64,000 nucleotides of DNA, from contig JAPPUL010000079.1 of assembly GCA_026874595.1 (NCBI GenBank), positions 677,001-741,000 on the forward strand. The letters run 5' to 3'. Below, piece by piece: positions 25,161-35,035 of this stretch. The DNA is from Sipunculus nudus. Lineage: Eukaryota; Annelida; Sipuncula; Golfingiida; Sipunculidae. The position numbers and the translations under genes are program-made. Position 1 is the stretch's first letter. Each line of letters starts with the position of its first letter. The notes beneath the pieces are model-generated. The model was not told the DNA's origin, ran no database searches, and saw nothing but the letters and a program-made list of their open reading frames with translations.

Positions 25161-28070
25161 ATGACTACTAAAGAAGTTACAAATACTTTAAAAGATACCT
25201 TACTAATAGTAGATGGGTTTGGCCTAATATTCCGTGCTTTTTATGCGCTTGAAAAGCAAGGTTTAATGACTTCTAAAGGATTTCCAAGTTCTGCTATATA
25301 TGGCTTTACTAGGATGCTTTTAAAGCTTATAAAAGTACATAAGCCAAAATATTTTATAATAGCGCTTGACAGCAAGGAAAAGACATTCAGATATGATATA
25401 GACCCCAATTATAAAGCAAATAGACAAGAGCCCCCAGACAACCTCAAAAAGCAAATACCAATAATCCTATCGTTAATAAAGAAACTTGACATTTGCACGA
25501 TAGAAATGGAAGGTTATGAGGCGGATGATATAATTGGGACCTTATGTAGTAAGTTTGGGGAGCGTGCAGATATAAACATATACATCTGCACATCCGATAA
25601 AGACATGCTCCAACTTGTAAAGAATAATGTATATGTTCTAAGTCCAAAACGAGGAACAAGCGAGTTTACTCATTACAATAAAGAAAAGGTCAAGTCAAAA
25701 TGGGATGTTTATCCCGAACAGATAGTAGACCTCTTATCCTTAATGGGCGATAGCTCTGACAATATACCTGGAGTAAAAGGTATTGGTCCTAAAAACGCAT
25801 CAAAACTATTAAATCGCTTTATCACCTTAGATGCTATATACAATAACTTAGAAAGCCTTGAAGATAATATAAAGACTAAACTAAGTAAAGGTCAAAACCA
25901 AGCAAAAATAAGTAAAGAACTTTGTACTATTAAAACAGATTTAGATATAGAAGGAGATATAAAGAAGTTTAAACGAGAAGAACTAAATATAGAGGCAGCC
26001 TTTTCGATATTAAATGAATATGAGCTTAATAGTCTACTCAAAGACAGTTTATTAAAAAAAGCTCCCCCAAAAAAAGCTCCCCCAAAAAAAGCTCCCCAAA
26101 AAAAAGCTCCCCAAAAAGAGAACGTTTTTTACAAAAGTTTAGAAAGTGCCAAGGATATTAAAGCCCTAAAGGATGAACTTATAAAGTCTAAAAAACTTGT
26201 AATATTACTTGAAACAGATTCAGATTACGGGATGGATGCAAATATAACTAGAATATATTTGTGTCTTGAGCAGGCAAGATGTTACTATATAAACTTTTCC
26301 TATAAAGCTTCAATGGCGGGACAGGCGAAAGAAAAAGAAAATGAAAGAAAAGAAGATAATGAAAGAAAAGAAGATAATGAAAGAAAAGAAGATAATGAAA
26401 GAAAAGAAGATAATGAGAAATATATCGCAATAAAAGAAATCCTTGAGGATAAAGATATAAAGAAGATAGGACATAATTTAAAATATCAAAAGGTAGTGCT
26501 TAGCAGCTACGGAATAAGTCTTAATGGCATACATTTTGACACAATGCTTGCGTGGTACATGTTAAATCCTCAGGAGCAAGAGCAAAGTTTATTAAAAGTT
26601 GGAGAGAGTCTTTTAGGGAATTATAAGCTTGAAGCCAAAAACATATCAGAAAAGAACATATCGGAAGGTGATAAAGGTTCGAATGTATCAAAAGTAGGCT
26701 TAGAACAAGGTTTCTTTAATTTTGCTAATGCTTCTAAAGGAACTAATAACATTGAAATAATGGATTCTGTAGAAAGTGCAGTTGAGCGAGCATATATAAA
26801 TTTACTAGCTTATAAAGAATTAAAGTTACAAATAGACGAAAGTCTGATGAGAGAGCTTTACTACAGTGTAGAATTAGGTTTAATAGATGTGCTTGGGGAT
26901 ATGGAGCTTGCGGGAGTATTAATAGACACTAAACAATTTACAAAGCTATCAAATATTTATGGAGAGCGCCTTGAGGAGCTAAAAGAAGCCATTTACAAGG
27001 AAGCAGGAGAAGTATTTAATATAAACTCCCCTAAAAAGCTAAGTGCAATACTTTTTGAAAAGCTAAAGATAAAACCCTTAAAGAAAACAAAAAGTTCATA
27101 CTCAACAAACACAAGCGTACTTGAAAAGTTAGAAAATAAACATATAATTGCCAAATACCTTCTAGAATACAGAAAGCTAACAAAAGTAATACAAAATTAT
27201 CTTGACCCCCTGCCAAAAGCAGTAAATGCAAAGACCGGCAGAATACACACAACCTTTAACCAAATGGTAACTCAAACAGGCCGGCTGTCCTCAAGCAATC
27301 CAAACATACAAAACATCCCAACAAAAGGTAAAATAGGAGATAATGTAAAACAAGGTTTCATAGCCAAAGAGAATCACATATTACTAAGCGCGGACTACTC
27401 TCAAATAGAACTTAGAATACTCGCACACTACTCAGAAGATGAAAAGCTAATAGATGCCTATAAAAAGGATAAAGACATCCACATCCAAACAGCAAAAGTA
27501 ATATTCAAGAAGAAAGAAGGTGAAATTAGTAAAGAAGAACGCCAAATAGCCAAAACAATAAACTTCTCAATAATCTACGGAATGGGAGCAAGACGACTTG
27601 CTGAGGACTTAAAGATAGACTTTAAGAAGGCAAAAGAGTTTATAGAAGAGTATTTCAAGGAGTACAGAGGGATAAAGCGCTTTATGGAAGAGCAAATAGA
27701 GCTTGCATATAAGGAAGGGTATGTAAAGAGTTTATTTAATCGAGTAAGAAAGCTGCCTTCGTTAAGGTCGGGAAATGGAGTAGATAAAAGTTTTGGGGAG
27801 CGAGTTGCCATAAACACACCGATTCAGGCAACTAGTGCGGATATAATAAAGATAGCGATGCTAAGGATATGGGAAGAGATGGGCAAGAAGGGTTTAAGGA
27901 GCAAGATGCTAATCCAGGTACACGATGAGCTTGTATTTGAGGTATTGGAAGGTGAGGTTTTGGAAATGGAGGAGCTTGTAAGGCGTTGTATGGAAGGAGT
28001 TTGCAAACTTAAGGTCCCACTTACGGTACGAATAGGGAAGGGAAGGAATTGGTATGAGGCAAACAGTTAG
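25161..28070 (+). CDS. polA: DNA polymerase I, proofreading domain degenerate, with internal repeats
   Basis: This is the repair and Okazaki-fragment polymerase (969 aa). Residues 1-290 are an intact 5' nuclease (LLIVDGFGLIFRAFYAL, GYEADDIIGTL, SLMGDSSDNIPGVKGIGPK). Residues ~345-500 correspond to the 3'-5' exonuclease, but key acids are missing: the first motif reads LLETDSD (one of two acids lost) and the second reads NLKYQ with Gln443 instead of Asp. Proofreading is probably absent. Residues ~620-969 are a complete polymerase domain (LSADYSQIELRILAHYS, KTINFSIIYGMGARRL, QVHDELVFEV). Two low-complexity insertions, KKAPP-type x4 (299-318) and NERKED x4 (394-417), come from tandem DNA repeats. 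AAAGG precedes the start. coaE follows 22 bp downstream. Confidence 0.96.
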   Translation: MTTKEVTNTLKDTLLIVDGFGLIFRAFYALEKQGLMTSKGFPSSAIYGFTRMLLKLIKVHKPKYFIIALDSKEKTFRYDIDPNYKANRQEPPDNLKKQIPIILSLIKKLDICTIEMEGYEADDIIGTLCSKFGERADINIYICTSDKDMLQLVKNNVYVLSPKRGTSEFTHYNKEKVKSKWDVYPEQIVDLLSLMGDSSDNIPGVKGIGPKNASKLLNRFITLDAIYNNLESLEDNIKTKLSKGQNQAKISKELCTIKTDLDIEGDIKKFKREELNIEAAFSILNEYELNSLLKDSLLKKAPPKKAPPKKAPQKKAPQKENVFYKSLESAKDIKALKDELIKSKKLVILLETDSDYGMDANITRIYLCLEQARCYYINFSYKASMAGQAKEKENERKEDNERKEDNERKEDNERKEDNEKYIAIKEILEDKDIKKIGHNLKYQKVVLSSYGISLNGIHFDTMLAWYMLNPQEQEQSLLKVGESLLGNYKLEAKNISEKNISEGDKGSNVSKVGLEQGFFNFANASKGTNNIEIMDSVESAVERAYINLLAYKELKLQIDESLMRELYYSVELGLIDVLGDMELAGVLIDTKQFTKLSNIYGERLEELKEAIYKEAGEVFNINSPKKLSAILFEKLKIKPLKKTKSSYSTNTSVLEKLENKHIIAKYLLEYRKLTKVIQNYLDPLPKAVNAKTGRIHTTFNQMVTQTGRLSSSNPNIQNIPTKGKIGDNVKQGFIAKENHILLSADYSQIELRILAHYSEDEKLIDAYKKDKDIHIQTAKVIFKKKEGEISKEERQIAKTINFSIIYGMGARRLAEDLKIDFKKAKEFIEEYFKEYRGIKRFMEEQIELAYKEGYVKSLFNRVRKLPSLRSGNGVDKSFGERVAINTPIQATSADIIKIAMLRIWEEMGKKGLRSKMLIQVHDELVFEVLEGEVLEMEELVRRCMEGVCKLKVPLTVRIGKGRNWYEANS
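26055..26114 (+). repeat. 15-bp tandem repeat inside polA (KKAPP/KKAPQ x4)
   Basis: Four copies of a 15-bp unit of the form AAAAAAGCTCCCCCA encode a lysine/proline linker between the 5' nuclease and the exonuclease-like domain. Its length is a multiple of three, so copy-number change would keep the frame. Confidence 0.95.
26340..26411 (+). repeat. 18-bp tandem repeat inside polA (NERKED x4)
   Basis: Four exact copies of AATGAAAGAAAAGAAGAT encode a charged insertion within the degenerate exonuclease domain, probably a surface loop. The exactness of the copies points to recent slippage. Confidence 0.95.
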
Positions 28071-28092
28071 TTAAAACGGTTAAAGAGGGAAG

Positions 28093-28686
28093 ATGAGAAA
28101 AGTTATAGGACTTACGGGAAGTTATTGCAGTGGGAAAACGACAGTGAGTGATATATTCAAGGAGAGTGGATATTATGTAATAGAGGTAGATAAGCTTGGG
28201 CATAAGGCATTGGAGGCGCAACAAGCTAGAGTAGTAAAGCATTTTGGAGCTAAGATACTAAATAATGGAGTTATAGATAGAAAGGCATTAGGAGAAATAG
28301 TCTTTGCAGACAAGAAAGAGCTTATAAAGTTAGAAAGCATAGTGCATCCTTTAATGCGAGAGTATGTTTATGAGAGTATTAAAAAGAGCAAGTCAAAGAA
28401 GATATTACTAAGCGCGGCGATACTAATAGAAATGGATTTACATAAAATCTGTAATTACAAAATACTTATATGGTCCCCAAAAGAGGCTATAATAGAACGT
28501 GGGAGAAAAAGAGATAATATTAACGATGCTAAGATAAAAAGAATACTAAAAAGTCAGTTGTCATTGAAGAAGCGCCTTAGGTTTGTCGACTTTACAATAA
28601 AGAATAATAGCAATCATGCAGGACTTTATAATATCACAAAAAGGCTTATTTTACATTTGAATGAATTAAAATACAATATAAAGTAA
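28093..28686 (+). CDS. coaE: Dephospho-CoA kinase
   Basis: This enzyme phosphorylates dephospho-CoA at the 3'-hydroxyl of ribose, the last step of CoA synthesis (197 aa, normal length). The P-loop is GLTGSYCSGKTTVSDIF, the substrate motif is VIEVDKLGHKAL, and HPLMREYV and SAAILIEMDLHKICNYKILIW are conserved family positions. GAGGGA precedes the ATG. It lies 22 bp after polA, and this pairing of polA with coaE occurs in many bacteria. The SPOR gene follows after 26 bases. Confidence 0.92.
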   Translation: MRKVIGLTGSYCSGKTTVSDIFKESGYYVIEVDKLGHKALEAQQARVVKHFGAKILNNGVIDRKALGEIVFADKKELIKLESIVHPLMREYVYESIKKSKSKKILLSAAILIEMDLHKICNYKILIWSPKEAIIERGRKRDNINDAKIKRILKSQLSLKKRLRFVDFTIKNNSNHAGLYNITKRLILHLNELKYNIK

Positions 28687-28712
28687 TATCTAAACCATAT
28701 GGAGATATGTTT

Positions 28713-29441
28713 ATGAGGGAAGATAGGCAAAATAGTATGAATATATCTGGGAAGACGCAGTCGGATTCTAATATGTATGTATTATATCTGGATACAGCAC
28801 GGGTTTTATGGCTAATTACAAGTGGATTATTTGTTATAGGAATATCTTTTCTTGTTGGCTATTACTTAGGAAACAATATAGCAAGCAGTTATACAGGGCT
28901 TAAAGAAAGGGTTTTATCAGAAGAGAGTTTTTCAAAAGAAAAGGTTTTAGCAGAAGAAGCAGGTATGAGTAACGATGTAGGCATGAGTAAAAAAGAGATT
29001 GAAGCATTTTCTAATATCAATGAGGTCAAAGCAGTTACTAAAGCGTTCTTTGAAAACAAAAAAGATACTACTACTGCTAAGAATAGCAAAAACCACAAAA
29101 GCAGTTTGTCTTCAAAAAAAATAAGAGCGGGAGCAAAGTCTAAAAAAGTATCTAGTAAAAGCACAAGAAATACTAAGAAACAACTTCTTAGAAAAGCTAA
29201 CAAATACTCTATACAACTTGCAGCGTATAGAAGCAAAAAGAATGCTCTTTTCTATAAAAATAAATTATACGCTAAATGGAAGAGTAAAGCCCATGTTGTG
29301 GTTAAAAAGGATAACGCCGGCCAATATATGTATATCCTGCGCATAGGTAAGTTCAAATCATTGCAAGCCGCACAAAAAGCCAAAGCTAAAGTATCAAAAC
29401 AAGGGTTTTTTAAGAATGATAGCTTTATATTAAAAAGCTAA
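28713..29441 (+). CDS. SPOR-domain inner-membrane protein
   Basis: This 242 aa protein has a short cytoplasmic N-terminus, one transmembrane helix (WLITSGLFVIGISFLVGYYL, about residues 30-50), a long lysine-rich low-complexity linker, and a C-terminal SPOR domain (~165-242) that begins KYSIQLAAYRSKKNALFYK. SPOR domains bind peptidoglycan lacking stem peptides, so the protein probably acts at the division site or side wall. I start at the ATG at 28713 because GGAG is 8 bases before it; an ATG at 28707 lies only 2 bases from that site. It ends the polA-coaE unit and faces the restriction-modification operon. Confidence 0.85.
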   Translation: MREDRQNSMNISGKTQSDSNMYVLYLDTARVLWLITSGLFVIGISFLVGYYLGNNIASSYTGLKERVLSEESFSKEKVLAEEAGMSNDVGMSKKEIEAFSNINEVKAVTKAFFENKKDTTTAKNSKNHKSSLSSKKIRAGAKSKKVSSKSTRNTKKQLLRKANKYSIQLAAYRSKKNALFYKNKLYAKWKSKAHVVVKKDNAGQYMYILRIGKFKSLQAAQKAKAKVSKQGFFKNDSFILKS

Positions 29442-29503
29442 AATAGATATTTTATTTAACCTTTGCTTTTATACTATATTAAATAGTCAAAACCTTAATT
29501 AGC

Positions 29504-30910
29504 CTAAGGGAGTCCTAATTTTTTAACTTCTTTATCCATCCAGCTTAAAGCCTTTTCTTCATCTTGTTCAATGGCTTTTTCAACACCTTTTTTAGCTATC
29601 TCTAAAAGCTGTTTGGATTGCTTGCGTAATTGAAAAGACTCTGTAACTTTTTGCTGGATTTCAAGTTGTTTTTCCTTTGATAAAATTGGAATTAATATTT
29701 CCTTAATTTGATCAACTCGCCAATGCAATATGACAGAGCCTCCAATATCACGTTTCATTTGCTCTTGTGTCAAAATAGAGTTAAGAACCAAAGTAAGGTA
29801 TTCATTATTCAGCTTATCTGTTTTACTTTTAAGACGGAGGATACCGCTAGAAACAATCATTTTTTGGGGTTGTTCATTTAAATAATAAGCTATTCCTGGT
29901 GAAGCATCTTTGCTTAACAATATCTCTCCTTGTTGTGGTTGATTATTACTAGATTTTTCAATAAGTAACGAATAAAATTTTTCTAAGATATATTTCTCTT
30001 CGGATATTTCAAAAGGGCCAATATTACTAACCCTAACAAAAGGTATCCCTTCATTGAGATATTCACTACTTCCAACTTCAACACCCTTTATAAGCCAAGC
30101 AAGACTTCCTAGTGTATCAAAGCCTCCATTATAAGACTTAATCGTATTTATTATCTCATCATATTTAGGTTGAAAATACTCAGCGTCAATACGACCAGCT
30201 TCTTTAGTATCAGAAAAGTTCTTAACAAAAGTAAGAGTATGTTTTGCTTTATAGTCTAAAAGCCCTAACTCTTCTAAGAGGAGATTTTCGGCTTCTTGAT
30301 ACAATTTTCTTGATAATGCTCTTTTTTTAAAAGACAAGCCAATTATTTCTCTTATAATATTATTAATCAAAAAAAGCTGTTCTGGAATTGGTAACTTCTC
30401 TAATAAAAATTCATAAAATCTTGGATGCTCTGTTCCATACTGCCCTCTTCTTAAGATAATTTGAACATGTTTTGACATGCACAAAGCAAAAAGTGTATGA
30501 GATGATAATCTTTTTGTTTTTTCCCTAAAAACTAAAAATTCTGTAGATAACAATTGTTTCTTTTTTCTTTGTTCAATTACTCCCATCTCTTCAAGATAAG
30601 CACGAAGTCTTGATATAACAAAATCCCCTGCAATAACAATTTTTTTTGCACTATTTATATTTATTGTTTTTATACCCCTATCAAAAAATTTAGATAAACC
30701 ATCAGTCAAATCATAACAAATAACCTCCTCATTAATAGAGTTGATAGTCTTTTTAATGAGTTTAAAATAATCCTTAATCTCACTACTTGATTTAGTTTTC
30801 AATAAGTTCCATGCAACTAACTTATCTTTCTGATAAAAATCCGGAGACCATATAAAATATCCAAAATCATATTCAGATACCCTAGAATAATTAACAATAG
30901 AAACCTGCAT
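29504..30910 (-). CDS. hsdS: HsdS-like specificity subunit
   Basis: This DNA-recognition subunit (468 aa) has two target-recognition halves. The first (~1-200) ends in RLSSHTLFALCMSKHVQI and HPRFYEFLLEKLPIPEQ. The second (~250-440) starts RIDAEYFQPKYDEII and contains GEILLSKDASPGIAYYL, GILRLKSK and WRVDQIKEILIPILSKEKQLEIQQKV. Helical spacers follow each half, as in HsdS. It would direct the fused nuclease-methylase upstream to a split recognition sequence. It is the last gene of the operon, 2 bases after the HEPN-like gene, with AGAGGT before its ATG. The recognition site cannot be predicted from sequence. Confidence 0.88.
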   Translation of the reverse strand: MQVSIVNYSRVSEYDFGYFIWSPDFYQKDKLVAWNLLKTKSSSEIKDYFKLIKKTINSINEEVICYDLTDGLSKFFDRGIKTININSAKKIVIAGDFVISRLRAYLEEMGVIEQRKKKQLLSTEFLVFREKTKRLSSHTLFALCMSKHVQIILRRGQYGTEHPRFYEFLLEKLPIPEQLFLINNIIREIIGLSFKKRALSRKLYQEAENLLLEELGLLDYKAKHTLTFVKNFSDTKEAGRIDAEYFQPKYDEIINTIKSYNGGFDTLGSLAWLIKGVEVGSSEYLNEGIPFVRVSNIGPFEISEEKYILEKFYSLLIEKSSNNQPQQGEILLSKDASPGIAYYLNEQPQKMIVSSGILRLKSKTDKLNNEYLTLVLNSILTQEQMKRDIGGSVILHWRVDQIKEILIPILSKEKQLEIQQKVTESFQLRKQSKQLLEIAKKGVEKAIEQDEEKALSWMDKEVKKLGLP

Positions 30911-30912
30911 TC

Positions 30913-31503
30913 TTACACCTCTTTCATTATCATTGACAATGTTAGATACAATGCCTTAATAACACGTTCATTTTCACCTTTGGGAACAAGATCGCCATGG
31001 AAAAGATGGCATCTAACTTGGTATAAGTTTTCTATATATGCACAAAAAACATTATTAGTATCACTAGAAACATAGAATTCTTGTGATATTTTTAACTTTT
31101 CCTTTTGGTTTTTATTTTTCACTATATTCTCAAAAATAGGTTCATTATTCTTCCAGTCTAGAATAGTGTTAGCAAAAGATATTTTTTTATTACGGCTATT
31201 TTTTAGATTTTTAGGCACTTTGTGTAAAACAATATCAGCACTTTCTAGTGCACGATAGAGCTCTTCAAAGTATACTTTAAAGGTATTTGATTCTGCACCC
31301 TCCCCATTAATTAGGTCTTTAAATTTATTGAGTAATCTATTGTTATCTTTTTTTAGTTTTTCTATCAATTCTCTATCTTTTTGGGAGGGATCATATTTGT
31401 CTTTAAGCCACGCATTCAAAGTAAACCAGAGAGATATGAAAAGAGGGATATAATCTATTTCAGATTTTTTCTTCCACAGCGATATATTTTCAGACTTAGA
31501 CAT
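30913..31503 (-). CDS. HEPN-like protein embedded in restriction-modification operon
   Basis: This is a 196 aa helical protein. Near the C-terminus YQVRCHLFHGDLVP (R164 to H169, then Gly-Asp) has the R-x4-H plus HG form of HEPN ribonuclease motifs, common in defence-linked RNases and their inactive relatives. A central charged helix (~38-65) and the C-terminal helix complete a HEPN-like layout. I choose the ATG at 31503 because GGAGGG sits just before it; an upstream start at 31548 would overlap the methylase gene. It lies 2 bases after hsdM and 2 bases before hsdS, so it is almost certainly co-expressed with them. The assignment rests on one motif and on context. Confidence 0.6.
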   Translation of the reverse strand: MSKSENISLWKKKSEIDYIPLFISLWFTLNAWLKDKYDPSQKDRELIEKLKKDNNRLLNKFKDLINGEGAESNTFKVYFEELYRALESADIVLHKVPKNLKNSRNKKISFANTILDWKNNEPIFENIVKNKNQKEKLKISQEFYVSSDTNNVFCAYIENLYQVRCHLFHGDLVPKGENERVIKALYLTLSMIMKEV

Positions 31504-31505
31504 TC

Positions 31506-33536
31506 CTATCCCTCCTTCCAAAAGGATAGTCCTTCTCTCTTTGCCCAATTAATAAAAGCCTCTGCTATCCCATCTTCTATTTCACCTCTATGATTATGTA
31601 AGTCATGATCTACTATATAATGACCCGTTTTATCCACTTTCTTTAAACCATCGCCATTCTTAACATAAACATAATCACCTGAATTATCCTTACCTCCCCT
31701 CTCTGATACTGCAAAGAAAATAGGGTAATCATCTCTCTTAGGACAGAGTCCCTCATCCCACTTTTGTAAGAATAAAATACTGGTCTTAGTACCCGTATGA
31801 GGTTTAAAAGTATTTTGATGTAAACCTACAACCCCTAAAATACGTGCTCTACTCGCTATATACTCCCTGATATCCTTATCAGATGTATTATTAAAACGAC
31901 CTTGCGGTAAAACAATAGCCAGTCTGCCACCAGCTTTAATAAAGTCTAGGTTACGCTCTATAAATAAAATATCTCTACCAACCTTAGATTTAAGCGTGTT
32001 CTTATTATTATAAGCTAAATCGTATTTAGAAAGTATTCGAGACTCCTTAATATCACCTGCAAAAGGGGGGTTTGCCATTAAAACATCAAACCCAAACTCC
32101 TTATACCCACTCTCTCCTTTTGGCCTTAACTTTTCAAGCCTTCTAAAACCATTGTCATAAGTCCTAAGCCAATCACGAGACTTTATAGTCTCATCCCATC
32201 TGCCATAATCCAAAGTGTTTAAGTGTAATACGTTAGTCTGGCCATCTCCTGCAATAAGGTTTAAGGTCCTTGCAACCCTAACCACCTTTTCATCAAAATC
32301 TATCCCAAAAACTTTTAAAATGTCAGCCTTACTTTTTTTAGGTATCTCAACATTAGAGAACAACTCTCCTGTTAAATGAAAAATAGTATGAACAGGAAAA
32401 CCACATGAACCAGAAGCTGTATCAACCATATACTCACCAGGCTTAGGGTTAAGCATTTTGACACACATATCTATAACATGACGTGGAGTGAAATATTGTC
32501 CCTTTTCACCTTTAGATGATTTGCTTACAAGATATTCAAAAGCCTCATCTATTATCTGTAAATTGGAGTTAAATAACTTAATATCTTGAAAGCTCGATAT
32601 ACAAATAGATAAATGTGAAGGAGATAGGTTAATTTTACTATCACTAGAAAAAACACCCTCCCATTTCTCTTTAGCATCATTAAAGAGTTTTTCTACCTTC
32701 TTTTGTAGTTCAGCCTCACTTTGACCTGTATTCCTAAATTCTAATGCCCTAAAACCTCTATCATCAACTTTTTTAACATCCTCTATTACTTTTTTATAAT
32801 CACGGTTTTTAGCATCAGTAAGACTTTGCTCTATTATAGCTTTATCTGTCTTACTCTCAAGCTCATCATAGAGCTTTGTGAAAATTAACTTGAAAACTTC
32901 TTCAAATACATCAACCCCCGCATTAGCAAGTACCTCATCTTCCATCTCTTCTATAATCTGCTTAAGGGTCTTGCCCTCAGTAAGTATTTTATCTTTAACA
33001 ATTAAGTCTTTTAACGTAAACCTATCCTTTAATATATCACTAAGAGACTGACTAACACTCGGAATATCTGTTATGTCTTCAAAGTAATTAGGGTCTTTAC
33101 GATTATAATGTGAAACCTGACTCCCATTTGTCCAAACTGCAATAGGGGCTCCAGTAGCATTAGTATATGACTTTAGCTGTTCTTTTCCTTCTTTTAACTT
33201 TGGCTTCTTAACCTCAACTATTATATATTCAACTGTAGGCCGGTCCTTATCCATAACAACAATATCAGCAGATTTAGTTTGCCTTCCAAAAGTAATCTTA
33301 TGCTCTAATCTAATTCTCTCTTTTGGGTAAAGATACTCAGAAGTCAATTTATCAAGGTATAATTGTCTTACTATCTCTTCAGGCTTTAACTGTACTTCTT
33401 TATTCCTTATAAGGCATGTTATAAAATACTTATTACCCTTCTCTACAACCCTATTTTGAAGATTATTAATATACTCAGCTTTAAACAAAGTTAAGTTATA
33501 GCTTGAGTCTTTTAGAATTTTTGATAAAGTATCCAT
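31506..33536 (-). CDS. hsdM: Fused nuclease-N6-adenine methyltransferase (BcgI-like / type I-derived)
   Basis: This protein (676 aa from this start) combines cutting and methylation. Residues ~70-165 are an HSDR_N-type PD-(D/E)XK nuclease: SADIVV supplies Asp91, and YIIVEVKKP supplies Glu108 and Lys110. Residues ~320-660 are an HsdM-type methyltransferase: KGQYFTPRHVIDMC, MVDTASGSCGFP (AdoMet loop) and VLMANPPFAGDI (catalytic NPPF). A helical region with EVFKLIFTKLYDE joins them. No separate HsdR helicase is nearby, so this is not a classical type I system. The organisation matches BcgI-like type IIB enzymes (fused RM subunit plus HsdS). The start could be the ATG at 33536 or a TTG at 33548; neither has a strong ribosome site. 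Confidence 0.88.
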   Translation of the reverse strand: MDTLSKILKDSSYNLTLFKAEYINNLQNRVVEKGNKYFITCLIRNKEVQLKPEEIVRQLYLDKLTSEYLYPKERIRLEHKITFGRQTKSADIVVMDKDRPTVEYIIVEVKKPKLKEGKEQLKSYTNATGAPIAVWTNGSQVSHYNRKDPNYFEDITDIPSVSQSLSDILKDRFTLKDLIVKDKILTEGKTLKQIIEEMEDEVLANAGVDVFEEVFKLIFTKLYDELESKTDKAIIEQSLTDAKNRDYKKVIEDVKKVDDRGFRALEFRNTGQSEAELQKKVEKLFNDAKEKWEGVFSSDSKINLSPSHLSICISSFQDIKLFNSNLQIIDEAFEYLVSKSSKGEKGQYFTPRHVIDMCVKMLNPKPGEYMVDTASGSCGFPVHTIFHLTGELFSNVEIPKKSKADILKVFGIDFDEKVVRVARTLNLIAGDGQTNVLHLNTLDYGRWDETIKSRDWLRTYDNGFRRLEKLRPKGESGYKEFGFDVLMANPPFAGDIKESRILSKYDLAYNNKNTLKSKVGRDILFIERNLDFIKAGGRLAIVLPQGRFNNTSDKDIREYIASRARILGVVGLHQNTFKPHTGTKTSILFLQKWDEGLCPKRDDYPIFFAVSERGGKDNSGDYVYVKNGDGLKKVDKTGHYIVDHDLHNHRGEIEDGIAEAFINWAKREGLSFWKEG

Positions 33537-33595
33537 ATTTACTCGCAATTATTTATTTCTTTTAGCATATAGCTTTATAGTAATTAGCTTCTATA

Positions 33596-35005
33596 TTAAC
33601 TTTCTTCTATCCTGTGCCACACAACTCCTTCAGGATTGTCTTTTATTATTATCCCCATATCATAAAGCTCCTTTCTTAGCGCATCTGCATGAGCATAGTC
33701 CTTTTTAGCTCTACTTTCATCTCGCTCCTTTATAAGCTTTTCTATCTTATCATCAAGCCCCGCATTATCAAATCTAAATACCGAAAAAATACTATTAATA
33801 CTCTCCAAAAAGCTAATTAGTCGCTTGCCATCACCTACTCCCAAAGTAGACATAATCGGATTTATCTCTCGTATAAGTTCAAAAATACTTGCAAGCCCTA
33901 AAGACATATTTAAATCATCATCTAAGGCCCCCTCAAACTTAGATATCTTATCTTTCAAAACTTTATCAAGCTCTTTGCTATATGGCTTTTCTCCTTCAAT
34001 CTGATAACAGCTTTCTATAAACCTATTAATCGTCGATATGTTTCTACTCGCTTGCTTTATTAGCTCTTCACTATAGTTTATCTTTGACCTGTAATGTGAT
34101 GATATTAAACTAAGGCGTATGCTTTCTTTACTATAACCTTTAGATAGCAAATCACGCAAATATAAAACATTTCCCAAGCTCTTTGAACTCTTTTCTCCCT
34201 TTATATTCAGAAACTCAGAATGTAACCAGTAATTAACAAAATCCCCGCCTGTACACCCAACACTTTGGGCAAGCTCATTTTCATGATGCGGAAATATATT
34301 ATCTACTCCACCTGTATGTATGTCAAAGTGTTTTCCTAAATATTTCATGCTCATTGCACTACATTCGGTATGCCAGCCAGGTCTGCCCTTCCCTATCCGT
34401 GTCTCCCAAAAAACATCCCCATCCTCTTCACTATAGCCCTTCCACAATACAAAATCATGTACGCTGTCCTTATCATACTCATCCTCCGTTATACGACCAC
34501 TTGCCCCACCCTTCAAAGTCCTATCCGATAACCACGACAACTTACCATAACCTTCGTATCTATCTATTCCAAAATATATAGACCCATCTTCTGCCCTATA
34601 TGCAAGCCCCTTTTTCATAAGCCCCTCTATCAATTCCACCATCTCTTCTATATGATCCGTTGCACACGGATAAACACTTGCAGGACTTATTTTAAGCGTC
34701 TTTAAATCTTCGTGAAAGGCTTCCTTATATCTTTTAGTATACTCAAAAAGCGATAACCCCGACTCCTTACTACCTTTAATCGTTTTGTCATCCACATCCG
34801 TTATATTCATTACCTGCCTAACCTCATATCCCTTATATCTTAAGTATCTTACAAGCACATCCTCAAATAGAAAAGTCCTTAAATTCCCAAGATGTACATA
34901 GTTATACACCGTCGGCCCGCATGTGTATAACGATACCTTCCCTTCCCTAAGCGGTTTAAATAGTTCTTTCTCTCGCTTTAGCGTATTATAAAACCTTAAT
35001 GCCAT
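33596..35005 (-). CDS. cysS: Cysteinyl-tRNA synthetase
   Basis: This class I aminoacyl-tRNA synthetase (469 aa, normal length) charges tRNA-Cys. The zinc/ATP motifs are clear: [20 protein letters not shown] (HIGH-type HLGN with the first zinc cysteine), WHTECSAMS and [16 protein letters not shown] (further zinc ligands) and [10 protein letters not shown] (KMSKS equivalent). A C-terminal helical anticodon-binding region follows. It is 30 bp downstream of the ABC exporter gene, likely in the same transcript, and followed in the opposite sense of evolution by the accessory restriction operon, which starts 60 bp further on. Confidence 0.97.
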   Translation of the reverse strand: MALRFYNTLKREKELFKPLREGKVSLYTCGPTVYNYVHLGNLRTFLFEDVLVRYLRYKGYEVRQVMNITDVDDKTIKGSKESGLSLFEYTKRYKEAFHEDLKTLKISPASVYPCATDHIEEMVELIEGLMKKGLAYRAEDGSIYFGIDRYEGYGKLSWLSDRTLKGGASGRITEDEYDKDSVHDFVLWKGYSEEDGDVFWETRIGKGRPGWHTECSAMSMKYLGKHFDIHTGGVDNIFPHHENELAQSVGCTGGDFVNYWLHSEFLNIKGEKSSKSLGNVLYLRDLLSKGYSKESIRLSLISSHYRSKINYSEELIKQASRNISTINRFIESCYQIEGEKPYSKELDKVLKDKISKFEGALDDDLNMSLGLASIFELIREINPIMSTLGVGDGKRLISFLESINSIFSVFRFDNAGLDDKIEKLIKERDESRAKKDYAHADALRKELYDMGIIIKDNPEGVVWHRIEES

Positions 35006-35035
35006 CTTTTATTTATACCTAATATCCTTTTATAC

